From: CANKHA01 sp963731585 | GTDB taxonomy: Bacteria > Pseudomonadota > Alphaproteobacteria > Rhizobiales > Xanthobacteraceae | DNA: 64,000 nucleotides | Assembly (NCBI GenBank): GCA_963731585.1 | Contig: CAVSWC010000011.1 | Location: forward strand, 62,001 to 126,000 | Direction: 5' to 3' | In this document: piece by piece, positions 1 to 9,041 of the stretch | Layout of the letters: each line of letters starts with the position of its first letter | Numbering within the stretch: the first letter of the stretch is position 1 | Position numbers and translations under genes: made by a program | The notes under the pieces: model-generated | Told to the model about the DNA's origin: nothing | Database searches by the model: none | Seen by the model: the letters and a program-made list of their open reading frames with translations, nothing else

Positions 1-1118
1 CCTTCGGCATGCCCCATTTGTCGAACTCGATCCCGGCGTCGCGTTCGATCCAGGGGAAGGAATTCTCCTGGCCGACCGCGATCAGCACGTCGTCGCAGGG
101 CACATGCTCGTCCGGCTCGCCGCTCGGCGCCAGATTGCGCCGGCCCTTGTCGTCGTATTGCGCCTTCACCTTCTCGAACAGGACGCCCGTGAGCTTGCCG
201 TTCTGGTGGGTGAATTCCTTCGGCACCATGAAATTGAGGATCGGGATGCCTTCGTGGATCGCGTCTTCCTTTTCCCAAGGCGAGGCTTTCATCTCCTCGA
301 AGCCCGAGCGCACGATCACCTTGACGTCTTCGCCGCCGAGCCTGCGCGAGGAACGGCAGCAATCCATCGCGGTGTTGCCGCCGCCGAGCACGATGACGCG
401 CTTGCCGATCTTGCTGATGTGACCGAAGGAAACGCTGGAGAGCCAGTCGATGCCGATGTGAATATTCTTCGCCGCTTCGCTGACGGCCGGGCAGGTCGAG
501 ATCGCGGCCGCGCGGCGCGCCGGATCCGACAAAGATCGCGTCCCAGTCTTCCGCCAGCAGCGCCTTCAGGCTGTCGATGCGCTGCCCGCCGCGGAATTCA
601 ATGCCGAGGTTGAGGACGTAATCGCATTCCTCATCGATGACGGAATCCGGCAGGCGGAATTTCGGAATCTGCGTGCGCATCATGCCGCCGGCCTTCGGAT
701 CGCCATCGAACACCACGCAGTGATAGCCGAGCGGCGCCAGGCCGCGCGCGACCGTCAGTGACGCCGGGCCGGCGCCGACGAGGGCGATACGCTTTCCGTT
801 TTTCGTGGTTGCGGGCTTGGGCAGGCGGGCGCGAATATCGTCTTTGTAGTCGGCCGCCACTCTTTTCAGGCGGCAGATCGCCACCGGTTCCTCCTCCACC
901 CGCACGCGGCGGCAGGCCGGCTCGCACGGCCGGTCGCAGGTGCGCCCCAGAATCCCGGGAAACACGTTGGACTTCCAGTTGATCATGTAGGCGTCGCTGT
1001 AGCGGCCTGCGGCGATCAAGCGGATATATTCAGGAACCGGCGTATGCGCCGGACAGGCCCATTGGCAATCGACTACTTTATGGAAGTAATCGGGTGCGGC
1101 GACGTCAGTGTCCTTCAT
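1..1118 (-). CDS. GltD-like NAD(P)/FAD oxidoreductase, 3' end outside window, frameshifted
   Basis: Resembles the small (beta) subunit of glutamate synthase and its relatives, which pass electrons from NAD(P)H through FAD to a partner. From the ATG at 1118 the N-terminal region has the Fe-S cysteine pattern of this family (GRTCDRPCEPACRR), then a dinucleotide-binding motif (ALVGAGPASLTVA) and the conserved GGMMRTQIPKFRLP segment. Near 485-490 the frame shifts by one base. The other frame then continues with a second Rossmann motif (VIVLGGGNTAMDCCR) and runs to the window edge at VLIAVGQENSFPW. No partner large subunit is visible, so it may serve another enzyme such as a 2-oxoacid oxidoreductase. 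The family call is secure; the partner is unknown. The frameshift is probably a sequence error. Confidence 0.8.
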   Translation of the reverse strand, partial: MKDTDVAAPDYFHKVVDCQWACPAHTPVPEYIRLIAAGRYSDAYMINWKSNVFPGILGRTCDRPCEPACRRVRVEEEPVAICRLKRVAADYKDDIRARLPKPATTKNGKRIALVGAGPASLTVARGLAPLGYHCVVFDGDPKAGGMMRTQIPKFRLPDSVIDEECDYVLNLGIEFRGGQRIDSLKALLAEDWDAIFVGSGAPRGRDLDLPGRQRSGEEYSHRHRLALQRFLRSHQQDRQARHRARRRQHRDGLLPFLAQARRRRRQGDRALGLRGDESLALGKGRRDPRRHPDPQFHGAEGIHPPERQAHGRPVREGEGAIRRQGPAQSGAERRAGRACALRRRADRGRPGEFLPLDRTRRRDRVRQMGHAE

Positions 1119-1395
1119 TTACGCCTCGGACGCCCCCCGAGTGTATGCAACCAGCAAGAGGACCGCTTCGCATTCATCATCCCCGCTGTATCGGCTTGTT
1201 TTGAACGTCGAATCCGGTCGCGATTTTAGGGGAGCAGGGTTACTAAAGCTATCAAAAGCGGACAAAACAACGAGCCGCCACGGCGCTTTGTGATTAACAT
1301 CATGCCGCCGGAAGGTCATGAAAAAAGGCGCTATTCGGGCGCTGTTGCGGCGCACAATAGGGTGACGGCGCCCGCCACAGGACTTAAAGGGCCGC

Positions 1396-2172
1396 ATGCG
1401 CGATATTTTCGAAGAAATCTTCGCCAAAGATCCACTTGATGCCATGGAGGCGGCGAGGCGCTCCATGCGGCCGACCCTGCGCCGCCGCTTTTACGGAAGA
1501 GCGACAGTGGAGAGCGGGCCGTTAGGTTTCGCGGTCCTGCTTGACGGCAAGCCGGTGCGGACTCCAGCGCGGCGGCCACTGGCCGCACCGGCATCCGCCT
1601 TTGCCGAAGCGCTCGCGGCGGAATGGAACGCACAGAAGGAAGTGGTCGACCCCGCCGCCATGCCGCTCACGCGGCTCGCCAATTCGATCATCGACGGCGT
1701 GGCGCAGACCCCGCTGCCGGTGGCGGAGGAGATCGCGCAGTATCTCCGCTCCGACCTTCTGTTTTATCGCGCGGAGGGGCCGCGGGGGCTGGTGGAGCGG
1801 CAAGAACGGCACTGGGACCCCGTTCTCGCCTGGGCGCGCGACGTTCTCGGGGCGCGTTTCGCATTGGCAACCGGCGTGATGTTCGTCGATCAGCCGGAGC
1901 AAGCTGTGGCCGCGGCCACGGCCGCAATTCCCGAGGATGCATGGCGATTGGGCGCGGTGTCTTCCATCACGACGCTGACCGGCTCCGCGCTGCTGGCGCT
2001 CGCGTTGCTGCGCGGAAGGCTGTCGGTGGAGGAAGCCTGGGCAGCGGCGCATGTGGACGAAGACTGGAATATGGAATTCTGGGGCCGCGACGAGCGGGCG
2101 CTGGAGCGTCGCGCCTTTCGCCTTGCGGACATGATGGCGGCGGCTGAAGTGCTGCGCCTCGCGCCGGCTTAG
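1396..2172 (+). CDS. ATP12 family F1-ATPase assembly chaperone
   Basis: 258 residues, close to the usual length of alphaproteobacterial ATP12 proteins. In mitochondria ATP12 binds the F1 alpha subunit and prevents its aggregation before assembly; the bacterial homologue is presumed to do the same in the cytoplasm. Family features visible are the FYGRATVE start of the core, the DGKPVRTPARRPLAAP segment, the MPLTRLANSIID motif, the LLFYRAE and WDPVLAW segments, and the C-terminal EEAWAAAHVDEDWN region. No signal peptide or membrane segment is present. The gene stands alone, convergent with the transporter gene that ends 8 bases downstream. Confidence 0.9.
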   Translation: MRDIFEEIFAKDPLDAMEAARRSMRPTLRRRFYGRATVESGPLGFAVLLDGKPVRTPARRPLAAPASAFAEALAAEWNAQKEVVDPAAMPLTRLANSIIDGVAQTPLPVAEEIAQYLRSDLLFYRAEGPRGLVERQERHWDPVLAWARDVLGARFALATGVMFVDQPEQAVAAATAAIPEDAWRLGAVSSITTLTGSALLALALLRGRLSVEEAWAAAHVDEDWNMEFWGRDERALERRAFRLADMMAAAEVLRLAPA

Positions 2173-2179
2173 TCGCGCC

Positions 2180-2977
2180 TCAGGCCACGGCCTTGGCTGC
2201 CGCCGTCGCCAGCCGCACCATGCTGTAGACGCTGAGGATGGAAATCACGATCGCCACCAGCGTCATCAAGGTGCGCGGCGCCAGGATACGGCTAAGGTAA
2301 CCAGCGAGCGGCGCCGCGCAGGCGCCGCCGATGATCAGACCAAGCACCACCTGCCAATAGTCGCCGAAATCGAGCGCAAGAACAAAAGTCACCGAGATAG
2401 CGACCGTCAGAAAGAATTCGGCCAGCGACGCCGAGCCGATGGTCGAACGCGGATGATCGCCGCGCGCCAGCAGAGTAGAGGTGACGATCGGTCCCCAGCC
2501 ACCGCCGCCGATCGCATCGAGGAATCCGCCGCCGGCACCGACTACAGGAGTCGGCAGCTTTTGCTCACGTTGCGCCTTGGTGCCTTCCTGCGCTTTCGTG
2601 CTTTTGATGATGCGGCGAGTGATCATCAGAGTGATGCCGACCAGATAGATGGTCACCACCACCCTGAGGAAGGTTTCCGGCAGGCCCGTCAGGATGTAGG
2701 CGCCAACGATGCCTCCCGCGACGCCTGCCGGAGCGAGCCGTTTGAACAGTTGCCAATCGATGTTCTTGTGCCAGACATGCGAGGAGCCGGCGAGGCCGGT
2801 GGTCACCACTTCCGCAGCATGCACGCTGGCGCTGGCAATCGCCGGTGGCGTGCCGAGCGACAGCAGCACGGTCGTGCTGATCAGGCCATACGCCATGCCG
2901 AGCGCGCCATCGACCAGTTGCGCGAAAAATCCCACGCCGATGAAGATCAGCAGTTGGTACGAAATCCATTCCGGCAT
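2180..2977 (-). CDS. sulfite exporter TauE/SafE family membrane protein
   Basis: 265 residues starting MPEWISYQLL, with an AAGGA ribosome-binding site about 8 bases before the ATG. The frame stays open far upstream of this, but that extension lies antisense to the neighbouring transporter gene and has no family content. About eight hydrophobic segments are arranged in two homologous halves, each with the Gly-rich signature of the family (LVDGALGMAYGLIST in the first half, FLDAIGGGGWGPIVTSTLL in the second). Members export sulfite, sulfoacetate or other organosulfur anions across the inner membrane. The substrate here cannot be read from sequence. It is divergent from the EamA gene. Confidence 0.9.
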   Translation of the reverse strand: MPEWISYQLLIFIGVGFFAQLVDGALGMAYGLISTTVLLSLGTPPAIASASVHAAEVVTTGLAGSSHVWHKNIDWQLFKRLAPAGVAGGIVGAYILTGLPETFLRVVVTIYLVGITLMITRRIIKSTKAQEGTKAQREQKLPTPVVGAGGGFLDAIGGGGWGPIVTSTLLARGDHPRSTIGSASLAEFFLTVAISVTFVLALDFGDYWQVVLGLIIGGACAAPLAGYLSRILAPRTLMTLVAIVISILSVYSMVRLATAAAKAVA

Positions 2978-3127
2978 GCAATTATCCTTGGTCGCGCAGG
3001 GGACCCAATGCAGCCAAGGCTCTTTGGTTCCACCATCCGAACGGCTAAAAGGCGAGAAACGTATTTCCCACCAACAGTTTGCGCGAATCGTGTCAAGACC
3101 TCCGAACGTGCATAGCACAGGCCCAAC

Positions 3128-4024
3128 ATGAAGCTGCGCTCGTTTGAAGATGTCCTGATTGTCACAGCGCCCGCACTTTTCGTGGTGCTGTGGAGCTCGG
3201 GCTTCATCGGCACCAAGGCGGGCGTACTGGATGCCGAGCCGCTGACCTTTCTGTCGGTGCGCATGGCTTTGGTGGTGCTGGTGCTCGGCGCATTGGTCCT
3301 GCTGATGCGTCCAAAATGGCCGTCGGGCGTTTGCATCCTGCACAACATGATTGCGGGTCTTTGCGTGCACGGGCTTTATCTCGGCGGGGTTTCGGTTTCC
3401 ATCTTTCAGGGCCTGCCGGCCGGCCTCTCGGCCTTGATCGTCGCCCTGCAACCGATCCTCACCTCGACATTGGCGCATCGGTGGCTGGGCGAGCGCGTTG
3501 CGTTGCATCAATGGGCCGGTCTTGTCCTCGGCCTCGCCGGAGTCTGGCTGGTCGTGCATGAGCGAACCGGTGTCAGCGGCGACGTCACGTTGATCGGATG
3601 GATCGCGATCTTCGTCGGCTTGATTGGGATCACCATCGGCACGCTCTACCAGAAGCGCTTCGCCGGTGGCGTGGACTGGCGCGTCGGGCTTCTGGTGCAA
3701 TACGCCGCTTCGGGCGCCGTATTCGCGATGGGCGCCTTTGCGTTCGAGACGCGGGTGGTGCACTGGACCCCGCAATTCATCTTCGCGCTCGGCTGGCTGG
3801 TCTTCGTGTTGTCACTGGGCGCGATCTGGCTGTTCTATTTCATGATCCGTAGGTCGGCCACTATGCGGGTGACCAGCCTGTTCTATCTGACGCCGCCGGT
3901 CACCGCGCTGATGGCATGGTTGATATTCGACGAGAGATTGGCGCCGCTGGCGCTCGTCGGCATGGCGGTCTGCGTCACAGGCGTGTTTCTGGTGAACTGG
4001 AGCGGGCGCTGGCGGCGCCGTTGA
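3128..4024 (+). CDS. EamA/DMT family transporter (RhaT/YdcZ-type superfamily)
   Basis: 298 residues with ten predicted membrane helices in two EamA repeats. The first repeat begins at FVVLWSSGFIGTKAG and ends near GVWLVVHERTG. The second begins near LIGWIAIFVGLIGITIG and ends with the typical GMAVCVTGVFLVNW. These drug/metabolite transporters export amino acids, nucleotides or other small metabolites from the inner membrane. The substrate is not predictable. It is transcribed away from the TauE-like gene with about 150 bases between them, and it converges on the dehydrogenase gene 2 bases downstream. Confidence 0.9.
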   Translation: MKLRSFEDVLIVTAPALFVVLWSSGFIGTKAGVLDAEPLTFLSVRMALVVLVLGALVLLMRPKWPSGVCILHNMIAGLCVHGLYLGGVSVSIFQGLPAGLSALIVALQPILTSTLAHRWLGERVALHQWAGLVLGLAGVWLVVHERTGVSGDVTLIGWIAIFVGLIGITIGTLYQKRFAGGVDWRVGLLVQYAASGAVFAMGAFAFETRVVHWTPQFIFALGWLVFVLSLGAIWLFYFMIRRSATMRVTSLFYLTPPVTALMAWLIFDERLAPLALVGMAVCVTGVFLVNWSGRWRRR

Positions 4025-4026
4025 AT

Positions 4027-5385
4027 TCACGCCGGCAGTGGCGTTTGCGTAGCGAACATCGCTTCCATCTCCCGCCGCACCTTGACCGCGCTGTCGTCCG
4101 CGTCATGCGCGACGTCGTCCCAGGTAAGGTGCCGTCCTTGCGCCACGTCGCGTAACAGCTTGACGCCGTGCGCAAGGCCAAGCGGCAGCATGCCATCGCG
4201 CAAGGAGTGGGCGGCGGGCGTCTGCTTGCCCCAGACGCAATAGCCGCCTTCGCCGTCGAGCATTTCGCCTTTCTTCAGGTGGCGCTTGGCGGTGGCGACG
4301 ACATCGGAACGGAAGCCGGTCGGTGCGCCGGTCGGCTCCTTGCGCAACGCGACGCTGGCGACTGAAATGCCCAGTTCCAGCCCGATCATGTGGATCGGGC
4401 GATAAAGCGCGGCATAGCGGCCGCTCTCGTCCGGCAGCATCGCGTATTCCTTGAAGCAGCGGCGCGCATAGTCCGATTCGGCTTTGATCACGGCATAAGT
4501 GCCAAGCGCGAGGTGATGCGGCACGTCGCGGCCGTCGCGGTAAACCGACGACACCACTTCGGTGACGCCGGCCTTCTCCAACGCGCCGCCCTCGCTCTTG
4601 GGCTTGCATATCTCGGCCAGTTCAAAGCGCGATGCGGGCGGGAAGCCAAGCCCATTGCTCTGCGGCACAAGCCCGGTCGCATTGCAGACCGCGGTCATTT
4701 CGATGGCGGATTTGCTGCCGTCGATGAAGCTGTTGAACATCTTCGGGTTGATCGAGGCGCGGTCTGTGATCTGCAAATAACGGTCAAGGATGTCCCACAG
4801 CGTGTCCGGCGTGGACTGGTGATAATGCGGCTCGTAGCGCGTGCCCTTGCCGGCGGCGACCACCTCGAAGCCGCAGGCGCGCGCCCAATCCACATGCTCG
4901 CAGATCAGCGCCGGCTGATCGCCCCAGGCGAGGCTATAGACCACGCCGGCGGCTTTGGCCTTGCGCGCCAGCAGCGGCCCGGCCACCGCGTCCGCCTCCA
5001 CATTGACCATGATGATGTGCTTGCCATGAGCGATGGCCGCGAGGGCGTGCCGGATACCCGCGGCGGGAACGCCCGTCGCTTCAATGATCACCTCGACGCG
5101 CGGGTCGGCGAGCAACGTCTCGGTGTCGTCGCCCACATGTAGCGCGCCGGTCTTCAGCGCCTCATCGAGCGACGCGGCGGAACAAGCTTCCGGCGGCCAG
5201 CCCACATCCTTGAGTTGGCGGCGCGCCCGCGTCACGTCGAGATCGGCGAGCCCAGCTATGTGCAAGCCCGGCGTAACGCGCGCCTGCGCGAGAAACATGG
5301 CGCCGAACTTACCCGCGCCGATCAGGCCCACGACGACGGGCCTCCCGGCAGCGTGGCGCTGCATGAGCAGGGCGTGCAGGTTCAC
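4027..5385 (-). CDS. homoserine-dehydrogenase-like NAD(P)-dependent oxidoreductase with C-terminal SAF domain
   Basis: 452 residues. A Rossmann fold opens with VVVGLIGAGKFGAMFLAQA, followed by a Gfo/Idh/MocA-like segment (VEVIIEATGVPAAGIRHALAAIAHGKHIIMVN). The C-terminal ~100 residues (DVVATAKRHLKKGEMLDGEGGY onward) match the SAF domain found after the dehydrogenase domain in this uncharacterised family. Proteins of this layout are common in Bradyrhizobium-type genomes and are often mislabelled FlgA because of the SAF domain. The substrate is unknown; homologues are linked to sugar-acid or tetrose metabolism, but nothing next to this gene supports one substrate. It is cytoplasmic, with no signal peptide. 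Confidence 0.8.
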   Translation of the reverse strand: MNLHALLMQRHAAGRPVVVGLIGAGKFGAMFLAQARVTPGLHIAGLADLDVTRARRQLKDVGWPPEACSAASLDEALKTGALHVGDDTETLLADPRVEVIIEATGVPAAGIRHALAAIAHGKHIIMVNVEADAVAGPLLARKAKAAGVVYSLAWGDQPALICEHVDWARACGFEVVAAGKGTRYEPHYHQSTPDTLWDILDRYLQITDRASINPKMFNSFIDGSKSAIEMTAVCNATGLVPQSNGLGFPPASRFELAEICKPKSEGGALEKAGVTEVVSSVYRDGRDVPHHLALGTYAVIKAESDYARRCFKEYAMLPDESGRYAALYRPIHMIGLELGISVASVALRKEPTGAPTGFRSDVVATAKRHLKKGEMLDGEGGYCVWGKQTPAAHSLRDGMLPLGLAHGVKLLRDVAQGRHLTWDDVAHDADDSAVKVRREMEAMFATQTPLPA

Positions 5386-5508
5386 CGCGCGGTTTCCAGG
5401 GCGATCATGGCGCGGATCGAAACACGCGCCTGCAAGAAATACAACGAGGCACCTTCGCGCGCTGCCGCCACGGGTATAACCTGCCGTGAGATTGGGGAGG
5501 CAATTGCG

Positions 5509-6483
5509 ATGACCAGCCTGACGTCACGCCTGCTCCCGGCGAGCGGAGCCATGCTCGGTGTAAGCCTGATGGCCGGAGCCGCTTATGCGCAATCCGCGGG
5601 GCAGGGGAGCTGGACGTCAAAGACGCCGCTGGATATGGCGCGCAACGAAGTCGTCGCGGCGGCCGCCAATGGCAAGGTCTATGTGCTCGGCGGCAATACC
5701 CGCGAAAAATATGACCTCACGCTCAATGAGGAATACGACCCGGCCACTGGCAGATGGCGTTCGCGCGCACCGTTACCGTCCGGCGCCAATCACATGGCCG
5801 CCGCCTCGCTTAACGGCAAGATTTACGCGGTCGGCGGCTTCACGGCCTCGGGCCACAAGGGCGCCACCGCCCATGTGTTTGAATTTGACCCGGCCGCCGA
5901 CGCCTGGCGGACGCTCGCTCCCTTGCCGGTGGAGCGCGGATCGATCGCCGTCGCTGTGCTCGGTGGAAAGATCCATGCAATCGGCGGCCGCAACGACAAG
6001 GAAATGACGGCGCTGCATCACGTCTATGATCCGGCGGCCAACAGTTGGAGCGCGGCCGCGCCGATCTCGCGCGGGCGCGACCACATGGTGGCGCAGGCCA
6101 TCGACGGCAAGATTCACGCTATCGGCGGCCGCTGGGGCGCCAGCACGGAAAGGACCGACACGCACGAAATCTACGACCCGGCGACCAACAGCTGGACTCT
6201 GGGCCCGCCGCTTCCGACCGCGCGCAGCGGCGGAACGGGCATCGTATTTCGCGACATGATCCTTGTTGTCGGAGGAGAGAGCGGGTCGGGCGGCACGACC
6301 TTTGTCGAAAACGAAGCCTTCGATCCCAAAACCAATAAATGGGTGACGCTCGCGCCGATGCCGGCCGGCCGGCATGCCTTCGGCCTGGCGGTCGCCGGCT
6401 CCACTGTCTATCTGGTGGCGGGATCGACTGGCCCGGGCGGAAGCGGCATCACGCCCGACGTGATTGCTTTCACGCTGCAGTAA
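5509..6483 (+). CDS. secreted Kelch-repeat beta-propeller protein
   Basis: 324 residues from the ATG at 5509, preceded by a GGGGAGG ribosome-binding site 8 bases upstream; longer in-frame starts overlap the divergent dehydrogenase gene and are unlikely. The N-terminus is a signal peptide ending near AGAAYAQS. The mature protein consists of six Kelch motifs of about 47 residues, each with the double-Gly and spaced Tyr/Trp pattern (for example NGKVYVLGGN, NGKIYAVGGF, GGKIHAIGGR, DGKIHAIGGR). That is enough for a complete six-bladed propeller. Kelch propellers in the periplasm act as binding scaffolds or, like YjhT/NanM, as sugar epimerases. No NanM-specific context is present, so the function is open. 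Confidence 0.88.
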   Translation: MTSLTSRLLPASGAMLGVSLMAGAAYAQSAGQGSWTSKTPLDMARNEVVAAAANGKVYVLGGNTREKYDLTLNEEYDPATGRWRSRAPLPSGANHMAAASLNGKIYAVGGFTASGHKGATAHVFEFDPAADAWRTLAPLPVERGSIAVAVLGGKIHAIGGRNDKEMTALHHVYDPAANSWSAAAPISRGRDHMVAQAIDGKIHAIGGRWGASTERTDTHEIYDPATNSWTLGPPLPTARSGGTGIVFRDMILVVGGESGSGGTTFVENEAFDPKTNKWVTLAPMPAGRHAFGLAVAGSTVYLVAGSTGPGGSGITPDVIAFTLQ

Positions 6484-6500
6484 AATCCTTGCTCAACGCA

Positions 6501-6530
6501 AAAGGGCGCGCATTGTTTTGCGCGCCCTTT
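6501..6530. terminator. bidirectional rho-independent terminator
   Basis: An 11-bp perfect stem (AAAGGGCGCGC / GCGCGCCCTTT) with an 8-base loop lies between two converging genes. A short T run ends the stem on the plus strand, and on the minus strand the stem is followed by TTTT. It can serve both the Kelch gene and the small membrane-protein gene. Confidence 0.85.
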
Positions 6531-6548
6531 CGATTCACACACTACAAC

Positions 6549-6890
6549 CTACTGCTGCGGGCTCGCCGGCCGGGGTGACGCCTGGCCGGTCGTGTCCGCC
6601 GGAGCCGGCGGGTTCACGCTGCCGCGCGGGGCGTTCGCAATGTTGTTGGCCGGCGGGGTATTGACGACCGCCGCGGGCGGCTGGTTGGACGCAGTATTCG
6701 TATTATCGGTGGTGCCGCCGAACAGGAATACCAGCATCAGCACCAGAACCACGGCGCCGGCAATCCAGCCCCACATGGCGCTCGAGCCAACATTACGGTC
6801 GATCCGCGCGTCGCGATTGAGATTACGGTCGATACGCGCGTCGCGATCGAGATCGCTGTCGCGCAACGGATCGGGATCTTGATAGGTCAT
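6549..6890 (-). CDS. small single-pass membrane protein of unknown function
   Basis: 113 residues. The charged N-terminus holds an internal duplication (DRDARIDRN repeated with a Leu/Asn linker). A single transmembrane helix (about residues 38-61, AMWGWIAGAVVLVLMLVFLFGG) follows, then an Asn/Pro/Ala-rich low-complexity tail of about 50 residues that would sit in the periplasm. Such tails are common in Hyphomicrobiales hypotheticals. The gene has its own region upstream and the hairpin at 6501-6530 downstream. No domain is recognised and no function can be assigned. Confidence 0.7.
   Translation of the reverse strand: MTYQDPDPLRDSDLDRDARIDRNLNRDARIDRNVGSSAMWGWIAGAVVLVLMLVFLFGGTTDNTNTASNQPPAAVVNTPPANNIANAPRGSVNPPAPADTTGQASPRPASPQQ
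6792..6851 (-). repeat. tandem duplication of a 30-bp unit inside the small membrane-protein gene
   Basis: Two adjacent 30-bp units (6792-6821 and 6822-6851) differ at only two positions. They encode two copies of an acidic/basic decapeptide. The near identity at the DNA level indicates a recent in-frame duplication. Confidence 0.85.
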
Positions 6891-7024
6891 AGTATACCTC
6901 CGTCAGGATGGGTCCTACGGGTCAACGAGCAGGGGAAAGCACGGTTCCCGGTTAAAAACTAATCGGGGGTTGTTTTTTAGGAATAGACTTCACAGGCGCG
7001 CATAGCAGCTACGCGGTAATCGCA

Positions 7025-7648
7025 TCAACGATCCCGGGCCAGCCACGCCTCTGCCGCCGCCATGTCGCGCGCGGATAGATTATGCCCGGCTGGCACGATC
7101 TCATGCGTTACCTCGGCGCCGGCGATGCTGAGCATATCCGCAAGCTTCTCGCGGTTCTCCGGTTCCACCAGGGGATCAGCCGCACCGGACAACATCAGCA
7201 CGGGAATGCCGGTGAGATCGGGCAGCGTCTTCGGCTCGAACGGCGTCATTGCCCGCAGCAGTACGGCGCCCGCCAGAACGTCGGGCCGAGTCAGCAGCAG
7301 CGATGCGGCAATGTTGGCGCCGTTGGAGAAGCCGAAGGCAATCGGTTTCGCAAGCCCATAAGTCTGGCGCGCGCGTTCGATAAATTCAGCCAGCTCCCCG
7401 GTGCGTGCAGCGAGATCCTCCAGGTCGAAGACGCCTTCAGCCAGGCGGCGGAAGAAACGCGACGCGCCCCGTTCCGACACCTTGCCGCGCGGCGACAGCA
7501 GCGCCGCGCCCGGTGCGAGCCGTTGCCCGAACGGCACGAGGTCGTTTTCGTCGCCGCCGGTGCCGTGCAGCAGCAGCAGGGGAGGCCGCGTACGGTCGGA
7601 CCCCGGGATGTAATTGTGGATGAAACCGAGGTCGGGCAGCGCGCTCAT
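7025..7648 (-). CDS. alpha/beta hydrolase, MhqD-like carboxylesterase
   Basis: 207 residues of the phospholipase/carboxylesterase family (Abhydrolase_2). The oxyanion segment LLLLHGTGGDENDL comes first, the nucleophile Ser lies in GFSNGANIA, the acid is in LSGAADPLV and the His is in VPAGHNLS. All three catalytic positions are present, so the enzyme should be active in the cytoplasm; no signal peptide is seen. MhqD-type esterases are linked with quinone and aldehyde stress. The gene lies 63 bases downstream of the peroxiredoxin gene on the same strand, so a joint stress-response operon is plausible but not proven. Confidence 0.85.
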   Translation of the reverse strand: MSALPDLGFIHNYIPGSDRTRPPLLLLHGTGGDENDLVPFGQRLAPGAALLSPRGKVSERGASRFFRRLAEGVFDLEDLAARTGELAEFIERARQTYGLAKPIAFGFSNGANIAASLLLTRPDVLAGAVLLRAMTPFEPKTLPDLTGIPVLMLSGAADPLVEPENREKLADMLSIAGAEVTHEIVPAGHNLSARDMAAAEAWLARDR

Positions 7649-7711
7649 CGCATCCTCACAACAGAACGGGACGCGGTTGGCCCCGCGCCCCGTTCAGTAT
7701 CCATCCCAGCC

Positions 7712-8372
7712 TTACCGCGGCTGCGGCACGATGCGGATATAGGGCTTCGGCGATTTCCAGCCCTGCGGATAGGTCTTCTTGGCGTCGTCGTCGGAAACCG
7801 AGCCGGCGATGATGACTTCTTCGCCTTGCTTCCAGTTAACCGGCGTCGCGACCTTGTGCTTCGCCGTCAATTGCAGCGAGTCGATCACGCGCAGCACTTC
7901 GTCGAAGTTGCGGCCGGTGGTCATCGGATAGATCAGGATCAGCTTGACCTTCTTGTCCGGGCCGACGACGAAGACATTGCGGACAGTCTGGTTGTCCGCA
8001 GGCGTGCGCTGGGCGGGATCGCCGCTGACCGCCGCCGGCAGCATGCCGTAGAGCTTCGACACGTTAAAATCGCACGTCGCCGATCATCGGGTAATTCGGC
8101 GCGAAGCCCTGGGTTTCCTTGATGTCGTCAGCCCATTTGGAGTGCTTGTCGACCGGGTCGACGGAGAGGCCGATAATCTTGACGCCACGCTTGTCGAATT
8201 CCGGCTTGATCTTGGCCATGTAGCCGAGCTCGGTGGTGCAGACCGGGGTGAAATCCTTCGGGTGCGAGAACAGCACCGCCCATTTGTCGCCGATCCACTC
8301 ATGGAATCGGATCTTGCCTTCTGTGGTTTCCGCCTCGAAATCCGGAGCGGTATCACCAATCGCGAGAGTCAT
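7712..8372 (-). CDS. 1-Cys peroxiredoxin (Prx6/AhpC-TSA family), frameshifted
   Basis: Reduces hydroperoxides with a single peroxidatic cysteine. From MTLAIGDTAPDFEAET at 8372 the protein shows the active-site motif HPKDFTPVCTTELG (peroxidatic Cys near residue 45) and runs to MIGDV. There, near 8067, one extra base breaks the frame, and the other frame continues as DFNVSKLYGMLPAA with the Prx6-type C-terminal domain ending PYIRIVPQPR. The joined length of about 219 residues is right for Prx6. Since both halves are well conserved, I treat the shift as a sequence error. It heads the pair with the MhqD-like esterase. Confidence 0.88.
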
Positions 8373-8682
8373 CGAAACCTCCTCGAACTACGCCAAAATT
8401 GGGCCGGCTCCCCTCGGGACCGGGCATGACCTGTAAGTAAAGGACGAAGTGCCGAAACGTAAGATGGCCGACATTTCAAAGAAATAGCGGACATTGGAAG
8501 AGACGTTACGCCCCGAATGCTGTTCGTAGCATGGCGTTTCGGGGCGGGAAACGGTCCTCTGGGAAGCTTCGCTGCATGAGATTTTCAGGAGCCGGGGCCG
8601 CGAAATAGAGACGCCAGCGCCTACGCGTCCTCACCGGCCAGGCGCTTCATCCGAATGGCGGCACCTGGTCGGTGGGTGGCTC
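8373..8682. other. intergenic region without recognised gene
   Basis: This 310-base stretch lies upstream of the peroxiredoxin gene and downstream of the cytochrome gene. No coding frame with family content, convincing hairpin terminator or RNA gene is seen in it. It presumably holds the peroxiredoxin promoter. Confidence 0.5.
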
Positions 8683-9031
8683 CTACTGATTCAGGAGTTG
8701 AATCGTTTTCGGATCGGGACCCGCCGGTATCGATGCCACATAGGCATAGATGTCGGCGAGGTCGTTGTTGGACAGGATCTGCTCCGAGTAAGGCGGCATC
8801 GCGCGGTTGGTCGTCCGCACGAAGTTCACGAAGGCTTCTTCCGGCATCGGCTTCGGGGCCAGCTTTGAGCCAGCCTGCCCGCCTTGCCCCATAAAGCCAT
8901 GGCACTGGTAGCAGCCGTTCTGTGACATAGGCGATCTTGCCCTTGGCGGCATCGCCGGCTACCGCGCCACTGGAGAGGACGCCGGCGGCGGTTGCCGCCA
9001 GCGCCAAGGTACGGAGGAAAGAATAGTTCAT
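8683..9031 (-). CDS. small secreted class I c-type cytochrome, frameshifted
   Basis: The N-terminal signal peptide (MNYSFLRTLALAATAAGVLS) is followed by GDAAKGKIAY; then a one-base shift near 8927 moves the frame to the haem site NGCYQCHGFMGQGG. CYQCH is the haem c attachment motif, and AMPPYSEQ supplies a likely Met ligand. The joined protein has about 115 residues, one haem, and is periplasmic. Its ATG lies 10 bases after the stop of the ThDP-enzyme gene, and the ribosome-binding GGAG overlaps that stop codon (TGAGGAG), so translation of the two genes is probably coupled. The natural reading is that this cytochrome accepts electrons from the upstream enzyme. The shift is probably a sequence error. 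Confidence 0.85.
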
Positions 9032-9041
9032 GGCTGGCTCC

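Noticed and set aside
2180..3775. A 531-codon TauE-like protein with a long N-terminal extension
   Set aside because: The extension is antisense to the EamA transporter gene and has no family features. A ribosome-binding site supports the start at 2977.
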